This document shows positions 48,126 to 59,159 of a DNA stretch of 64,000 bases, piece by piece. Origin of the DNA: Odocoileus virginianus. Taxonomy: Eukaryota > Chordata > Mammalia > Artiodactyla > Cervidae. The notes under the pieces are model-generated. The model did no database searches and was not told where the DNA came from. It saw nothing but the letters and a program-made list of their open reading frames with translations. The stretch's first letter is position 1. Every line of letters starts with the position of its first letter. The position numbers and the translations under genes are program-made. The DNA is taken from contig NC_069686.1 of the NCBI RefSeq assembly GCF_023699985.2, positions 31,182,910-31,246,909 of the forward strand, written 5' to 3'.

Positions 48126-48129
48126 TTAA

Positions 48130-48488
48130 TGAAAAGTAAAGACTTTGAATTAGACTTTCTTCTTGTTCTATTCTTCCACAGTTAAATAAGAGAATGTGTG
48201 TTCATTATAATGTCTAAAAGACAGAGGAAATAGCACATTAACTCATTATCATTATATCTAGATAGATATTATATAATATCTTCATGTTCTTATTTAACAA
48301 CATATATTAAATACCTACTAATCCTTTCTGGGACTGTCACTGTTATTTAGAATATATATGAAAAGACTGATGGCATCCTCTATTTAAAAAAAAGCAAATG
48401 TCATTGAAATTATAATCATTTGAAGAGTGAGTACTCGTTAAAGTAATGCTGGTACTAAATAACTTAAGAAAAAGGTTTTAATATGTCA
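48130..48488. other. Non-coding, nothing recognised
   Basis: AT-rich unique sequence between the L2 and a CHR-2 SINE. Confidence 0.4.
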
Positions 48489-48490
48489 TC

Positions 48491-48625
48491 CACTTTTTTT
48501 TTTTCTTCTTTTGGCCATGGTGTGTAGTGTGCAGGATCTTAGTTCTTTGACCAGGAATCAAATTTGTGCTCCCTGCATTGGAAGCACAGAGTCTTAACTG
48601 TTGGACAGCCTGGGAAGTCACAGAT
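48491..48625 (-). mobile_element. CHR-2-type SINE
   Basis: On the minus strand: 'tgacttcccaggctgtccaa', 'cacaaatttgattcctggtc', 'aaagaactaagatcctgcac', and a tail seen as the T-run at 48495-48504. Confidence 0.75.
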
Positions 48626-48814
48626 CTCATCCACTTTGAATGCAAAAGTTAATTTTTTTAAATAAAGTTTACCAATAATATGATGCCCATAAAGCCACAG
48701 AAATGTGACAGAGCTACAGAGCTAGAAAGTAACTTGGGATCATTTGCTTCATACCCTTTCCATCAAGCATGTGAATATCTAGACTATCTCTGTGTGTGCT
48801 AAGTTGCTTCTGCT

Positions 48815-49917
48815 TTACTTCTGCTTTATTGACTGTGCCAAAGCCTTTGACTGTGTGGATCACAACAAACTGTGGAAAATTCTGAAAGAGATGGGAATAC
48901 CAGACCATCTGACCTGCCTCCTGAGAAATCTGTACGCAGGTCAAGAAGCAACAATTTGAACTGAACATGAGACAACAGACTGGTTCCAAACAGGAAAAGG
49001 AGTATGTCAAGGCTGTATATTGTCACCCTGCTTATTTAACTTATATACAGAGTACACCATGAGAAACGCTGGGCTGGATGAAGCACAAGCTGGAATCAAG
49101 ATTGCTGGGAGAAATATCAATAACCTCAGATATGCATATGACACCACCCTCATGGCAGAAATCAAAGAAGAACTAAATAGCCTCTTGATGAAAGTGAAAG
49201 AGGAGAGTGAAAAAGCTGGCTTAAAACTCAACATTCAGAAAACTAAGATCATGGTATCTGGTCCCATCACTTCATGGCAAATAGATGGGGAAACAATGGA
49301 AACAGTGACAGACTTTATTTTCTTGGGCTCCAGACTCACTGGAGATGGTGACTACAGTCATGAAATTAAAAGACGCTTGTTCCTTGGAAGAAAAACTATG
49401 ACCAGACTAGACAGCTTATTAAAAAGCAGAGACATTACTTTGCCAACAAAGGTCTGTCTAGTCAAAGCTATGGTTTTTCCAGTAGTCACGTATGGATGTG
49501 AGAGTTGTACTATAAAGAAAGCCGAGCACCGAATAATTGATGTTTTTGAACTGTGGTGTTGGAGAAGACTCTTGAGAGTCCCTTGGACTGCAAGGAGATC
49601 CAACCAGTGAATCCTAAACGAAATCAGTCCTAAATATTCATTCATTGGAAGGACTGATGCTGAAGCTGAAACTCCAATACTTTGGCCACCTGATGCGAAG
49701 AACTGACTCATTTAGAAAGACCCTGATGCTAGGAAAGATTAAAGATGGGAGGAGAAGGGGATGACAGAGGATGAGATGGTTGGATGGCATCACCGATTCA
49801 ATGGACATGAGTTTGAGTAAACTCCGGGAGTTGGTGATGGACAGGGAGGCCTGGCATGCTGCAGTCCATGGGGTCGCAAAGAGTCGGTCACGACTGAGTG
49901 ACTGAACTGAACTGAAC
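48815..49917 (+). mobile_element. BovB LINE, 5'-truncated, RT fragment
   Basis: It starts at the RT motif coding 'CFIDCAKAFDCVDHNKLWKI'. A long frame 49020-49610 of 196 codons covers the RT palm to thumb. There the catalytic YADD reads YAYD ('NNLRYAYDTTLMAE'), a mutation that would kill the enzyme even if expressed. The tail is 'gactgaactgaactgaact'. Confidence 0.94.
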
Positions 49918-49918
49918 T

Positions 49919-50126
49919 AAGTCGCTTCAGTCATGTCTGACTCCTTGTGACCCTACAAACTGTAGCCCACAAGGCTGCTCTGTCCATGGGTATTCCCAAG
50001 CAAGAATACTGGAGTGGGTTGCCATTTCTTACTCCAGGGAATCTTCCCGACCTAGGGATCAAATAAATCCGTGTCTCCTGAATCAGCAGGTGAGTTCTTT
50101 ACCACTAGTGCCACCTGGGAAACCCA
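49919..50126 (-). mobile_element. Bov-tA SINE
   Basis: On the minus strand: 'gggtttcccaggtggcacta', 'actccagtattcttgcttgg', end 'gtcagacatgactgaagcga'. It starts exactly where the BovB tail ends, so the tail A/CTGAA run probably served as the insertion site. Confidence 0.9.
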
Positions 50127-50160
50127 TCTAGACTATTTAGGATCCAAGTATTCCTTAGGA

Positions 50161-50371
50161 TGGGGCTTCCTAGGTAGTACAGTAACAAAATAATCTGCCT
50201 GCCAATGCAGGAGAAGCAGGAGAGGTTTGATGCCTAGATTGGGAAGATCCTCTGGAGTAAGAAATGGCAACCTATTCCAGTATTCTTGCCTGGAAAATTC
50301 CATGGACAGAGAAGCTTTGTGGGCTACAGTCCATGGGGTTGCAAACAGTCAGACATGACTGAGCACACATG
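50161..50371 (+). mobile_element. Bov-tA SINE
   Basis: Head 'ggggcttcctaggtagtaca', 'ggtttgatgcctagattggg', and body 'aatggcaacctattccagta' to 'cagacatgactgagcacaca'. Confidence 0.9.
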
Positions 50372-50732
50372 CATTTCTTAGTATAGAGCCACACTTAGAT
50401 ATATCTATAAGAAGCATTATAAATACTTTCATATAATAGATCTACTCCATATGTTTTAAGGTGAATGTTTGACCTCACATGTTGACTATCTGTACTTGTG
50501 CTTTAGCATCAATTATTACAGAACTGTTGAACTTAACTCAGTTTATACACAATTTGAAGAATTAAAAACACAGGTAAGTAGTACATTGTATGTTATTTAT
50601 GTTTTAGTCTGCTTTAAAATGTCAGTTCTGAAAGTGGTTTCACTTAAAATGCTAAAACAGAAGTAGATTAATGACACATGTTCTCTATATTTTTTATTAC
50701 CATTTTAAAATTTGTGACAGCAAACTGACATC

Positions 50733-50930
50733 AGGGGCTTCCCAGGAGGTAAAGAACCTGCCTGCCAAGGTAGGACTCACAAGACACGAGTGCTCAGTCC
50801 CTGGTTCGGGAAGACCCCTGAGAGAGGAAATGGCAACCTGCTCTAGTATGCTTGCCTGGAAAATTCCATGGACAGAGCAGCCCCTGGTTCATGGGGCCAT
50901 AAAGAGTTGAACACGACTGAAAGAATAAGG
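50733..50930 (+). mobile_element. Bov-tA SINE
   Basis: Head 'aggggcttcccaggaggtaa' with a deletion, 'gctcagtccctggttcggga', and body 'aatggcaacctgctctagta' to 'gaacacgactgaaagaataa'. Confidence 0.88.
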
Positions 50931-50934
50931 ACAC

Positions 50935-51580
50935 ATAAGAATGACATCAAGACCCTATCTTTTAATTATAAGGAAAATCAATATTTGCCTCCAAGTAATT
51001 TGTGCATTTGCATAACACTGCAAATTATTTAAGTTGAAGTGACTGAATTTTTGAGGCAAACTATATCCAACTGAATACTTCCTGCTGATTCACTAATTGT
51101 GTTAAATAGATAAATCACTTAATCTACATTCTCCACACTCCCATGGAAGAAAATACAGGAATTTAGAATTAAAAAACTTTCTGCCTCTTTAAAATGGTAG
51201 CTTTAATTTTTTAACCTTCAATTTCTACACTATTAAAACAAGGAAATATTAACTATCACAGAATTGTTGCAAAGCAAAATCATTGTGAAAGTACTTCATG
51301 TCATAAGTATACTATAAATATAAAAGGCCATGAAGATCACTAGTTTTGACATCATCTCTACCAACATAGCCACAAAAAGTATAAGCAAAGATTATGTAAT
51401 ATTGATGAAATAAAGAGCTGCTTTTTTTTTTGCTAACTCAGCAAAAATATGTAGTTTTTGTAATTTCTTCTTTACTACTATGTAGTAGAGTAGTATGTAG
51501 TTTCTTCTCTTAGTTTTATATTTACTGGTCCTTATAACTATGTTGCTCATCTTTATACTGATTATAAGGATATCTTATAA
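50935..51580. other. Non-coding, nothing recognised
   Basis: AT-rich. At 51475-51503 there is a local echo of 'tagtagagtagtatgtagt'. Confidence 0.4.
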
Positions 51581-52637
51581 TTGTTTTTGTTGTTTGGTTG
51601 CTCAGCAGTGTCCAACTCTTTGTAACCCCACAAACTGGAGCATGCCAGACTTTTCTGTCCTTCACCATCTCCTGGAGCTTGCTCAAACTCATGTCCCTTG
51701 AGTCAGTGATGCCATTCAACCATCTCTTCCTCTGTCATCTCCTTCTCCTCCTGCCTTCAATCTTTCCCAGCATCAGGGTATTTTCTAATGAGTTGGCTCT
51801 TTGCATCAGATGGCCAATGTATTGGCATTTCAGCTTCAGCATCAGTCCTTCCAATGAATATTCAGGGTTGATTTCCTTCAGGATTGGCTGGTTTGATCTC
51901 CCTGATATCCAAGGGACTCTCAAGAGTCTTCTCCAGCACCACAGTTTGAAAGCATCAATTCTTCAGTGCTCAGCCTTTCTTTATGGTCCAACTCTCATAT
52001 CTATACATGACTACTGGAAAAATCATAGCTTTGACTAGGCAGACCTTTGTTGGCAAAGTAATGTCTCTGCTTTATAATAAGCTGTCTAGTCTGGTCATAG
52101 TTTTTCTTCCAAGGAACAAGCGTCTTTTAATTTCATGGCTGCAGTCACCATCTCCAGTGAGTCTGGAGCCCAAGAAAATAAAGTCTGTCACTGTTTCCAT
52201 TGTTTCCCCATCTATTTGCCATGAAGTGATGGGACTGATACTATAATCTTCGTTTTTTGAATGTTGAGTATTAAGCCAGCTTTTTCACTCTCCTGTTTCA
52301 CTTTCATCGAGAGGCTCTTTAGTTCCTCTTCCCTTTCTGCCATAAGGGTGATATCATCTGCATATCTGAGGTTATTGATATTCCTACCCACAATCTTGAT
52401 TCCAGTCTGTGCTTCATCCAGCCTGGCATTTTGCATGATGTACACTGCATATAAGTTAAATAAACAAGGTGACAATATAGAACCTTGATGTACTCCTTTC
52501 CCAATTTTGAACCAGTTAATTGTTCCAGGTCTGGTTCTAACTGTTGCTTCTTGACCTGCATATAGGTTTCACGGGAGGCAGGTAAGATGGTCTGGTATTC
52601 TCATCTCTTTAAGAATTTTATACAGTTTGCTGTGATC
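51581..52637 (-). mobile_element. BovB LINE, 5'-truncated, RT fragment
   Basis: About 1.06 kb in reverse. The minus frame 52212-52475 contains 'NNLRYADDITLMAE' with an intact YADD. The thumb part is in other frames because of a stop or shift near 52230. It ends upstream at the complement of 'gatcacagcaaactgtataa'. Confidence 0.93.
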
Positions 52638-52659
52638 TTGACTTTCATTTCTTAGTATT

Positions 52660-52897
52660 AACAACTAATATTTATTGATCTAAGTCTATTATTTGCCAGA
52701 TACTGTGGGAGAATTTTATGTGTGTTGGCCCATTTACTTCTCACAAAAACCCTAAGAGGTAAGTACAATTGTGTGTGCATTTTACCAAGAAAAAAACTGA
52801 GACAGAGAGGTTAATGCTTTGCCTAAGCTCGGAGAGCTAGAGATGGAAATGGGATTCAAACCTTGATAGCCTGACCTGACCCTGAACTTTTAACTAA
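52660..52897 (+). repeat. MIR SINE, nearly complete
   Basis: Sense MIR: 'aactaatatttattgatct', 'ttatttgccagatactgtgg', 'ccctaagaggtaagtaca', 'actgagacagagaggttaat', 'agctagagatggaaatggga'. Confidence 0.75.
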
Positions 52898-52899
52898 TA

Positions 52900-53335
52900 T
52901 ATCACATGAAAAGTGTTCCAAACAACTGTCTAAAGGCTGATGGATAAAGCTTACCTCTTTATTACTCAACACTGCTAGGAGAAGCTTTGGGTGTTCGGTT
53001 TTACCAATGCTCTCAACTGATTTGGGCAAGCAGTTTCACTCAAGCTGGCAAACTGAGCCAAAGAAACTACTTGGTATCTGAGCAGACTTAGTTTTTCTGG
53101 TCAGGTATAACATTCTTCAAGACCATGAAGGATTCTATAGAAAGAATTCCTATCAATGATCCAAACATTTGAATGTTAGTTTAACAGTATGTACTAGTTC
53201 TATAATAGGGGATCATTAAGTCAGAATATTATATCTTATAATATATACATTGTATCTGAATATTCCAATTATATTTGGAATTCTTTACCCTTCTGAGGAA
53301 CTTCAGGTTTAATGACCCTCAAGATCATCGTGAAA
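52900..53335. other. Non-coding, nothing recognised
   Basis: Unique-looking. No frame of interest. Confidence 0.4.
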
Positions 53336-53566
53336 GCTGCTGCTGCTGCTAAGTCACCTTAGTCGTGTCCAACTCCGTGTGACCCCATAGACGGCAGCCC
53401 ACCAGGCTCCACCATCCCTGGGATTCTCCAGGCAAGAACACTGGAGTGGGTTGCCATTTCCTTCTCCAATGCATGAAAGTGAAAAGTGAAAGTGAAGTTG
53501 CTCAGTCGGGTCCGACTCAGCGACCACATGGACTGCAGTCTATCAGGCTCCTCCGTCCATGAAAGC
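53336..53566 (-). mobile_element. Bov-A2 SINE dimer
   Basis: On the plus strand it starts gctgctgctgctgctaagtc, then a first monomer to 'gttgccatttccttctccaa', a 'aaagtgaaaagtgaaagtg' linker, and a second monomer 'gttgctcagtcgggtccgac' to 'ctcctccgtccatg'. The (gct)n start marks the 3' tail of a minus-strand Bov-A2. Confidence 0.9.
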
Positions 53567-53712
53567 TACTTGGTGCTAAAGGAAAAATGCTAGTAATATC
53601 CACTGATGCAATTGTTTAATATATAGAACTTAACTGAAATTTATACAAATGAAATAGAAAGTAAATCTCTTGTGGGTCTGTTATAGACCAGTTGTCAAGC
53701 CTGTAAGTTCTA

Positions 53713-54068
53713 GGGGCTTCCCTGGTGACTCAGGTAAAGAATTCTGCTGCCAATGCAGGAGACACAGTTAGATCCCTGATCTGGGAAGATCCCACATGCA
53801 ACTAAGCCCATGTGCCACACTACTGAGTCTGTGCCCTAGAGTTCAGGAGCCACAACTACTGAGCCCACATGTCACAACTTCTGAAGCCCATGCATCCTAC
53901 CTCCTGTGCTCCACAGTAAGAGAAGCCACCTCAATGAGAAGCCTGCATACCACAACTAGAGAAAGTCTGTGCACAGCAACGAAGACCTAGCAGAGCCAAA
54001 AATAAATAAATTAAATTTAAAAAAAAGATATTCTGGAAGGGAATCTCTTATTTATTTTTTTAAAGAGT
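53713..54068 (+). mobile_element. Long CHR-type tRNA-derived SINE
   Basis: Head 'gggcttccctggtgactcag' and 'agatccctgatctgggaaga', then 'cacatgcaactaagcccatg', a repeating 'ccacaactactgagcc' body, and a tail 'gccaaaaataaataaatt'. The site word tgtaagttcta occurs at 53702 on the left and 54068 and 54095 on the right, giving a target duplication. Confidence 0.85.
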
Positions 54069-54095
54069 GTAAGTTCTAAAAAAAAAAAAAGAGTG

Positions 54096-54200
54096 TAAGT
54101 TCTAGAGTCATATTTCCAATTCTCCACTTACTTTTTAAAGGATTTTAAGCAGTTACTTAAACCTTAATTTCTTCCATCTGTTAACTAAAAGTGTTCTAGT
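54096..54200 (-). repeat. MIR SINE fragment
   Basis: 'ctagagtcatatttccaatt', 'tctccacttac..', and 'ttaaaccttaatttcttcca' follow the MIR complement. Confidence 0.45.
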
Positions 54201-54204
54201 TTAT

Positions 54205-55035
54205 GTAATTACTTTGCTGTTAGTTCAAGCTGAACAAAGACTAATTCCCTAAAAATACTGCATGCAGTTTTAGTTATTTTCACATACCCTGTTATTTTTC
54301 TTCCACTGCATAAGGTTAGTGTTAGAAGTGTAAAAAAAAAAAAAAAAAATCACATTAAAATGGAAATAATTTGTCTGTTAGACATTCAGCTAATTGACCA
54401 AATCGAATACTCCTCTCACCAGTGCAATACCCTTTTTGGGTAAACATTGTGTATACATAACAGAGGAAAAGGGAAGAGTGAAGAGGTCTCCAAGTAACTA
54501 ATAGCAGTATTAACATTTTAAGCATAAACTCAAGATAAGATGGTTCATGAATGTTAAGGAACAAAACAAAGTCAAATGGTATATGACTTTGCAATACAGC
54601 CCCTTACAGTAAATGAAGATAAAGAAACATAAGGAAAAATGTGTTAATGGTTATCAGTGTTCAAAGTTAAATCTGTAAGTTTCTATTAAGATACCTTACT
54701 CACTTTCACAACTTCTGTGCTGAGATGATTCAATCTTCGATGGAAAAGTTCAAGGTATTTACAAACAATTCAAAAAACGGATTTGTCTATTATATTAGGA
54801 CACACAGAAAATTAAGTCTGTGCAAAATGCTGAGGAGACACACAATTAAGATGTTGCTTTGGCCCTATTCTACAGGCCAATGGCATCCAATTTGGGGCCT
54901 TAGGGACTTAGATTAAGTGAGCCTTCTGAGTACTGACTTAAAGGAGTTAAATGCCCCAAAGAAATACCAGGAGGCAAGGGAGCTGGGAGTCATTTCCAAG
55001 ATCATGTCTGTGGGCCACAAGGACAAGGACACAAT
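54205..55035. other. Non-coding with a poly(A) tract
   Basis: An 18-base A-run lies near 54332-54349. Another, at about 55048-55066, precedes the next SINE. No gene. Confidence 0.4.
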
Positions 55036-55074
55036 AGAATAAACATTAAAAAAAAAAAAAAAAAAGAAGCCAGA

Positions 55075-55297
55075 GGGCTTTCCTGGAGGCTCAGTGATAA
55101 GAATCTGCCTGCCATTGCAGGAGACACAAGAGACTCAGGTTCAATCCCTGGATTGGGAATATCCATTGGAGAAGGAACTGGCAACCCACTCCAATATTCT
55201 TGCCCAGGAAATCCTAAGGACAAAGGAGTCTGGCGGTCTACAGTCCATGGCGGTCAGAGAAAAGTCCGACACAACTTAGTGACTAAACAACAACAAT
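55075..55297 (+). mobile_element. Bov-tA SINE
   Basis: Head 'gagggctttcctggaggctc', 'ggttcaatccctggattggg', and body to 'acacaacttagtgactaaac' with an 'aacaacaat' tail. An A-run lies directly before it. Confidence 0.9.
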
Positions 55298-55299
55298 AT

Positions 55300-56680
55300 A
55301 TTACAAGTGTGTGTTTGTTGGATTGTGCTGTTTTAAAAAAAAAACAGCTAGAATTTGAGAGCAGAGGCTCTGTGGTGTCTCAGCACTTGCAGGGTTTGGC
55401 ATAGGATGTGCTAGTTCAAACACAGGAAAGTCAGATCTTTCTGTGACCCTACTGTACAGTCATTTGTCATGAGTATGCTCTAGTTTTGAACAAAGATGTT
55501 TCGAAGATAACTCACTCCTGGCCAGAGAGGCTTGCTTGCCCCTTAATGTCATTTTGCACACGCTGTCTATTTTAAATGTAACCTAGAAGTGGCAGTGAGC
55601 CCTTCTCATCCTTAGATGAGGTGCAAAAAGCTAGTGTTCCTCCCTATTCCAAACTGAGTATCCCCAACCAGAAACACACTTTTTTTTTTTCTTTTATATA
55701 TTAACAGCCTTAAAGTGACAGCTGGTTCTAGCTCTTCAGCTGCTTGCTTAGGAGATCATTTCTGCTGCATATAACATATTTTCCTTATGACTTAAGTCCA
55801 TTATATGGCCAGATATCTTTGTTTGTTCAAAACTAGAGAGAAGGTTACTTTCCGCATGCAATTTTCAGTATCAGTCAGAATATCTGAACACTGACTTTAC
55901 ATACAACATTGCTTTAGGGACTACTGAAATGCAATCTGCAGCAGTGGCCACAGGACTGGAAAAGGTCTGTTTTCATGCAAAGAGAACAACTGTATAAAAC
56001 TTTCTCTGACCAAAAGTATAATGTTAGAGGAAGGTATGAGTACAGGAAAAATAAAATATTTTTGGTAAATATTTAAGAGGTAAATTTTGACAGGGACTAG
56101 AAGGAGCTCAGAAAAGAAGCTCCTTCAATACAAGGAGCTCAGAAAAGTAAGATACAAATGACGTTTGTTTATATACAAATAACCTGAAAAATCAATCTAA
56201 AAATGAGAAACATTCTAGTAAACAGGGTCCGTCAATAGAGGATTGATTACATTATATTCTCTCTCCCTGTCTCTCTCTCTCCCAACCTCCACCACCCCCA
56301 TGACTGTACTAGAATGGAGGAAAAATTTTACTTCCTACTGTGTATCTTTTTGTGTTGTTTGCATTTTTATAAAATATATGCTTTGATTTTTACTTTTTAT
56401 GATTTTTTGAGCTGGGGAGAGCTCAGTAGTCTAGAGTTGAGCTACTCATACTTTCTGTTCACGATACATTATTCTTATCGGACCACACCTCTTCGTTGTT
56501 TCGTTCATGTATTTATTGACTTTTATCCCCATATCCTATTTAATTCCCTTTGCCTCCCCATAAGCCATCAGTATTTGTGCTTAATATGCATCTTTTGTTT
56601 ATATGTGACCTTACAAAAGAGGTATTGTTTTGCTTACATTATTTTAAACTCATATAATATTGTCATCTTTGTAGATTACA
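55300..56680. other. Non-coding; small BovB relic at 55938-55976
   Basis: A 39-base piece 'cagcagtggccacaggactg gaaaaggtc' (55949-55977) matches the BovB text just upstream of the RT core. Nothing on either side continues it. The rest, including the pyrimidine-rich 56258-56283, is unassigned. A 141-codon plus frame at 56314-56739 is hydrophobic, phenylalanine- and tyrosine-rich, typical of AT-rich chance frames. Confidence 0.45.
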
Positions 56681-56683
56681 TTT

Positions 56684-56863
56684 GTAGCCTGCCAGGCTCC
56701 TCTGTCCATGGAATTCTCCACGCAAGAATACTGGAGTGAGTTGCAATTCCCTTCTCCAGGGGATCTTCCTAACCCAGGGATCGAACCCGGGTTGGAATCA
56801 AAGCCAGGTTGGAATCAAAGCCAGGTCTCCCGTGTTGCAGGCACTGAGCCATCAGGGAAGCCC
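56684..56863 (-). mobile_element. Bov-tA SINE with internal duplication
   Basis: On the minus strand it starts 'ggggcttccctgatggctca' and has the body 'actccagtattcttgcgtgg'. The plus text ggttggaatcaaagcca occurs twice in tandem (about 56789-56822), a short duplication private to this copy. Confidence 0.9.
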
Positions 56864-56864
56864 C

Positions 56865-57355
56865 TACATTATCTACGAGGCACTACGCTTTTGAGAGCAT
56901 CCATGTTACTCTGTAATACATCTGACCCAATGCCGTGTCCATGCTGCGTACAAGCCAGTGTGTCCCATCACCATCCAAGTGCGAGGCTCTGGACGACTAC
57001 AGGACACGCTTCTGTGAAGCTGGCCCTGAATCTAGCAAGGTTTAGAAAATGTGGTCACACCTGGGACCCACTGAGGTTGGTGAACAAAAGAGCAATGTAA
57101 TGAAATTAGAGTTTTAAAAAATACAGACCTCTCTTGGGAGTAATTCTGCAATATGTATGGGAATTTTAAATGCACTTACCCTTTGACTTAGCAGTTCACC
57201 TCTAGCAATTTATCCGGTAACATGTCCTACACATAAGCAAAATGGCATTTGTTCAAGGATATTCACTGCAGTTTATTTCCACTAAGGAAAGATCAGAGAT
57301 AGTCTGTCCTCTGTTAACAACCTGGCTAAGGTAATGATGGCTCCTTCATGCAGTG
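56865..57355. other. Non-coding, nothing recognised
   Basis: Unique-looking sequence; no convincing frame. Confidence 0.4.
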
Positions 57356-57358
57356 GAC

Positions 57359-57517
57359 ATTCTCACCATCTTCATGCATCTTAGCATTACACCTGCAGTC
57401 TTCATTTCCCTGCTTTGACTCAATCCTAAGGAAACTGGCCTTGGGGCACTGTTTGTGATTGTGAGATGGAATAAATAAAGTTTTAATTCCTAACCAGTAA
57501 AAGGCAGTTAAAAATGA
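57359..57517 (+). repeat. Diverged direct repeat, copy 1
   Basis: About 160 bases align almost without gaps to 58423-58582, with roughly three quarters identity by eye. Shared words include 'attacacct', 'tcttcatttcc', 'ggccttgggg' and 'tgtgatt'. It may be an unnamed old repeat or a local duplication. Confidence 0.6.
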
Positions 57518-57519
57518 TA

Positions 57520-58420
57520 GAACCATTAAAAAGAAAGAAGTATCTTCCCATGTACTTGGAAAGAAATTTTCCTGAGATCCATTTTTCTGAAAAAAAGAAA
57601 GAGAAAAGACAAATGAGCACAATAGTGTGTATGGTATGTACCATTTTTGCATAAAAGTAAAATGCTATATGTGTATCTACATAGAATATCTGTGGAGGGA
57701 AACACAAGAAACGAATGACTGCAGGTTGCCTGTAGGAATGAGAACCCGGGAATCTGACTGCACTGGGGTGAAGACCTACTTTTTTTTTAGACTTACTTTT
57801 TAATGCATATCCTTATAACTTTTGCATTTTCTTACCATATTCATGGATTACTTTGAAAATATATATATAAATTTTAAGAAACCAATTGACTTGAAAGGAG
57901 GAAGAGAGCCCTTGAGAAAGGAAGAGAAAGCCATTTTTGCCATTAGATAGTAGGTGGCCAATGGCACAGGTCAAGAATACATGAATAAATGCTGCTCCCA
58001 GAGATGGCTGTCAAAAGAAAAGGATAAAGAATTCCCACCCATAAACCTGAGGACTCTATGGATTTGAAATTAATTCAATTATTGAACCAGCAATAAAGGA
58101 ACAATTTTATTTTCAAATATTAAGGAAGTAAGAAACAGAGGGAGAAGGGGTAGGTGGGAGGGAGTAGGAGAAGGAGGGAGAAAATTCAACTGGTAACAGC
58201 ATGAAGGATGACCAAGGAAACCAGGGGTTTCCCAGGTAACCCAAGAAGTGTGCTGATAAGGGTCTGCATGAGGTAGGAGAGAGGGATGGGAGCAAGAATC
58301 AGTACCATTTTAAAAGGGGGGAATCAGATGCAGTGACTGATTGGACACGCTGGAGGACTAGGCACGAGCATATCTCGAGCAGGAGGATTTGGCAGTGACA
58401 GCTTTCTAGGAAAAATTGCT
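57520..58420. other. Non-coding between the direct repeats
   Basis: It holds an AT-rich (atatat) patch at 57858-57868 and a purine-rich plus-strand stretch at 58129-58185 (gagg/gaga). No gene. Confidence 0.4.
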
Positions 58421-58422
58421 GC

Positions 58423-58582
58423 ATTCTCAACATCTGCATGCATCTGAGAATTACACCTGGATTCTTCATTTCCATGCCTTGATTTTAATCCTTAGGAAAG
58501 TAGGCCTTGGGGTACTACTTGTGATTCTAAAATGGAGTAAGTAATGATTTAATTCCCAGCCAGTAAAGGGCAATCCAAATGA
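58423..58582 (+). repeat. Diverged direct repeat, copy 2
   Basis: Partner of 57359-57517. It shares 'gcatgcatct' and 'aattacacct', then 'ggccttggggtactacttgt' and 'ccagtaaagggcaa'. The flanks do not match, so the unit is about 160 bases. Confidence 0.6.
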
Positions 58583-58589
58583 CTGGCTC

Positions 58590-59155
58590 CACCATTTCCC
58601 CAGGGCTAGTTTGTAACCTGGGACAGAAATAAGCTGTGTGTATTAAATCAATACAATCACTCACAAGTTGGAAAAAAAAAAAAGTCATTGCTTTGGTGGC
58701 TATGCATCCTATGAAGTATTTCTGTTTCTTAATGGTTTGCTTTCTTCAGCTTTAAGCTTGGCCAGACTTCCACAGTGAGCCAACAGCAATCAGGGACTAG
58801 GTGCCTTGAGCAAGTGTCCCAAGGTGCCATGATGCAAATTACAAGCTCCTGCCTGCCCCATGGGACTGTCACAAAGATCAGGTTTCCTAAGAGACAGGAT
58901 TGTGTAACCTCTCTCACGGCACTCCCGGCTTTCTTCCTCTCGGCCGCCCTCACTGGGGCTTGCTCATCAGAGCTTGGGAGCATGGTAGACTAGGGGAAGT
59001 GTCAGGGTATGCCATCTGGTGATCTTTCCATGTTTAACCATGCCAAGGGGGAAAGCACGGCCTGCCACAGCATCTCTGATGTGAAACACGGTTAATATAG
59101 AGTGTATCTCCAAAACACAATGATAACTGTATTTGTCATGATGTGTCACTCAGAA
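58590..59155. other. Non-coding, nothing recognised
   Basis: Overlapping frames of 72 and 84 codons at 58729-58993 on opposite strands have no domain. An A-run lies at 58672-58683. Confidence 0.4.
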
Positions 59156-59159
59156 CTAG

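Noticed and set aside
49020..49610. 196-codon reverse transcriptase as an active gene
   Set aside because: 5'-truncated BovB, no start context, and catalytic motif mutated to YAYD.
56314..56739. 141-codon hydrophobic frame as a membrane protein
   Set aside because: Phe/Tyr/Leu-rich content follows the T-rich base composition, and its 3' end runs into a Bov-tA.
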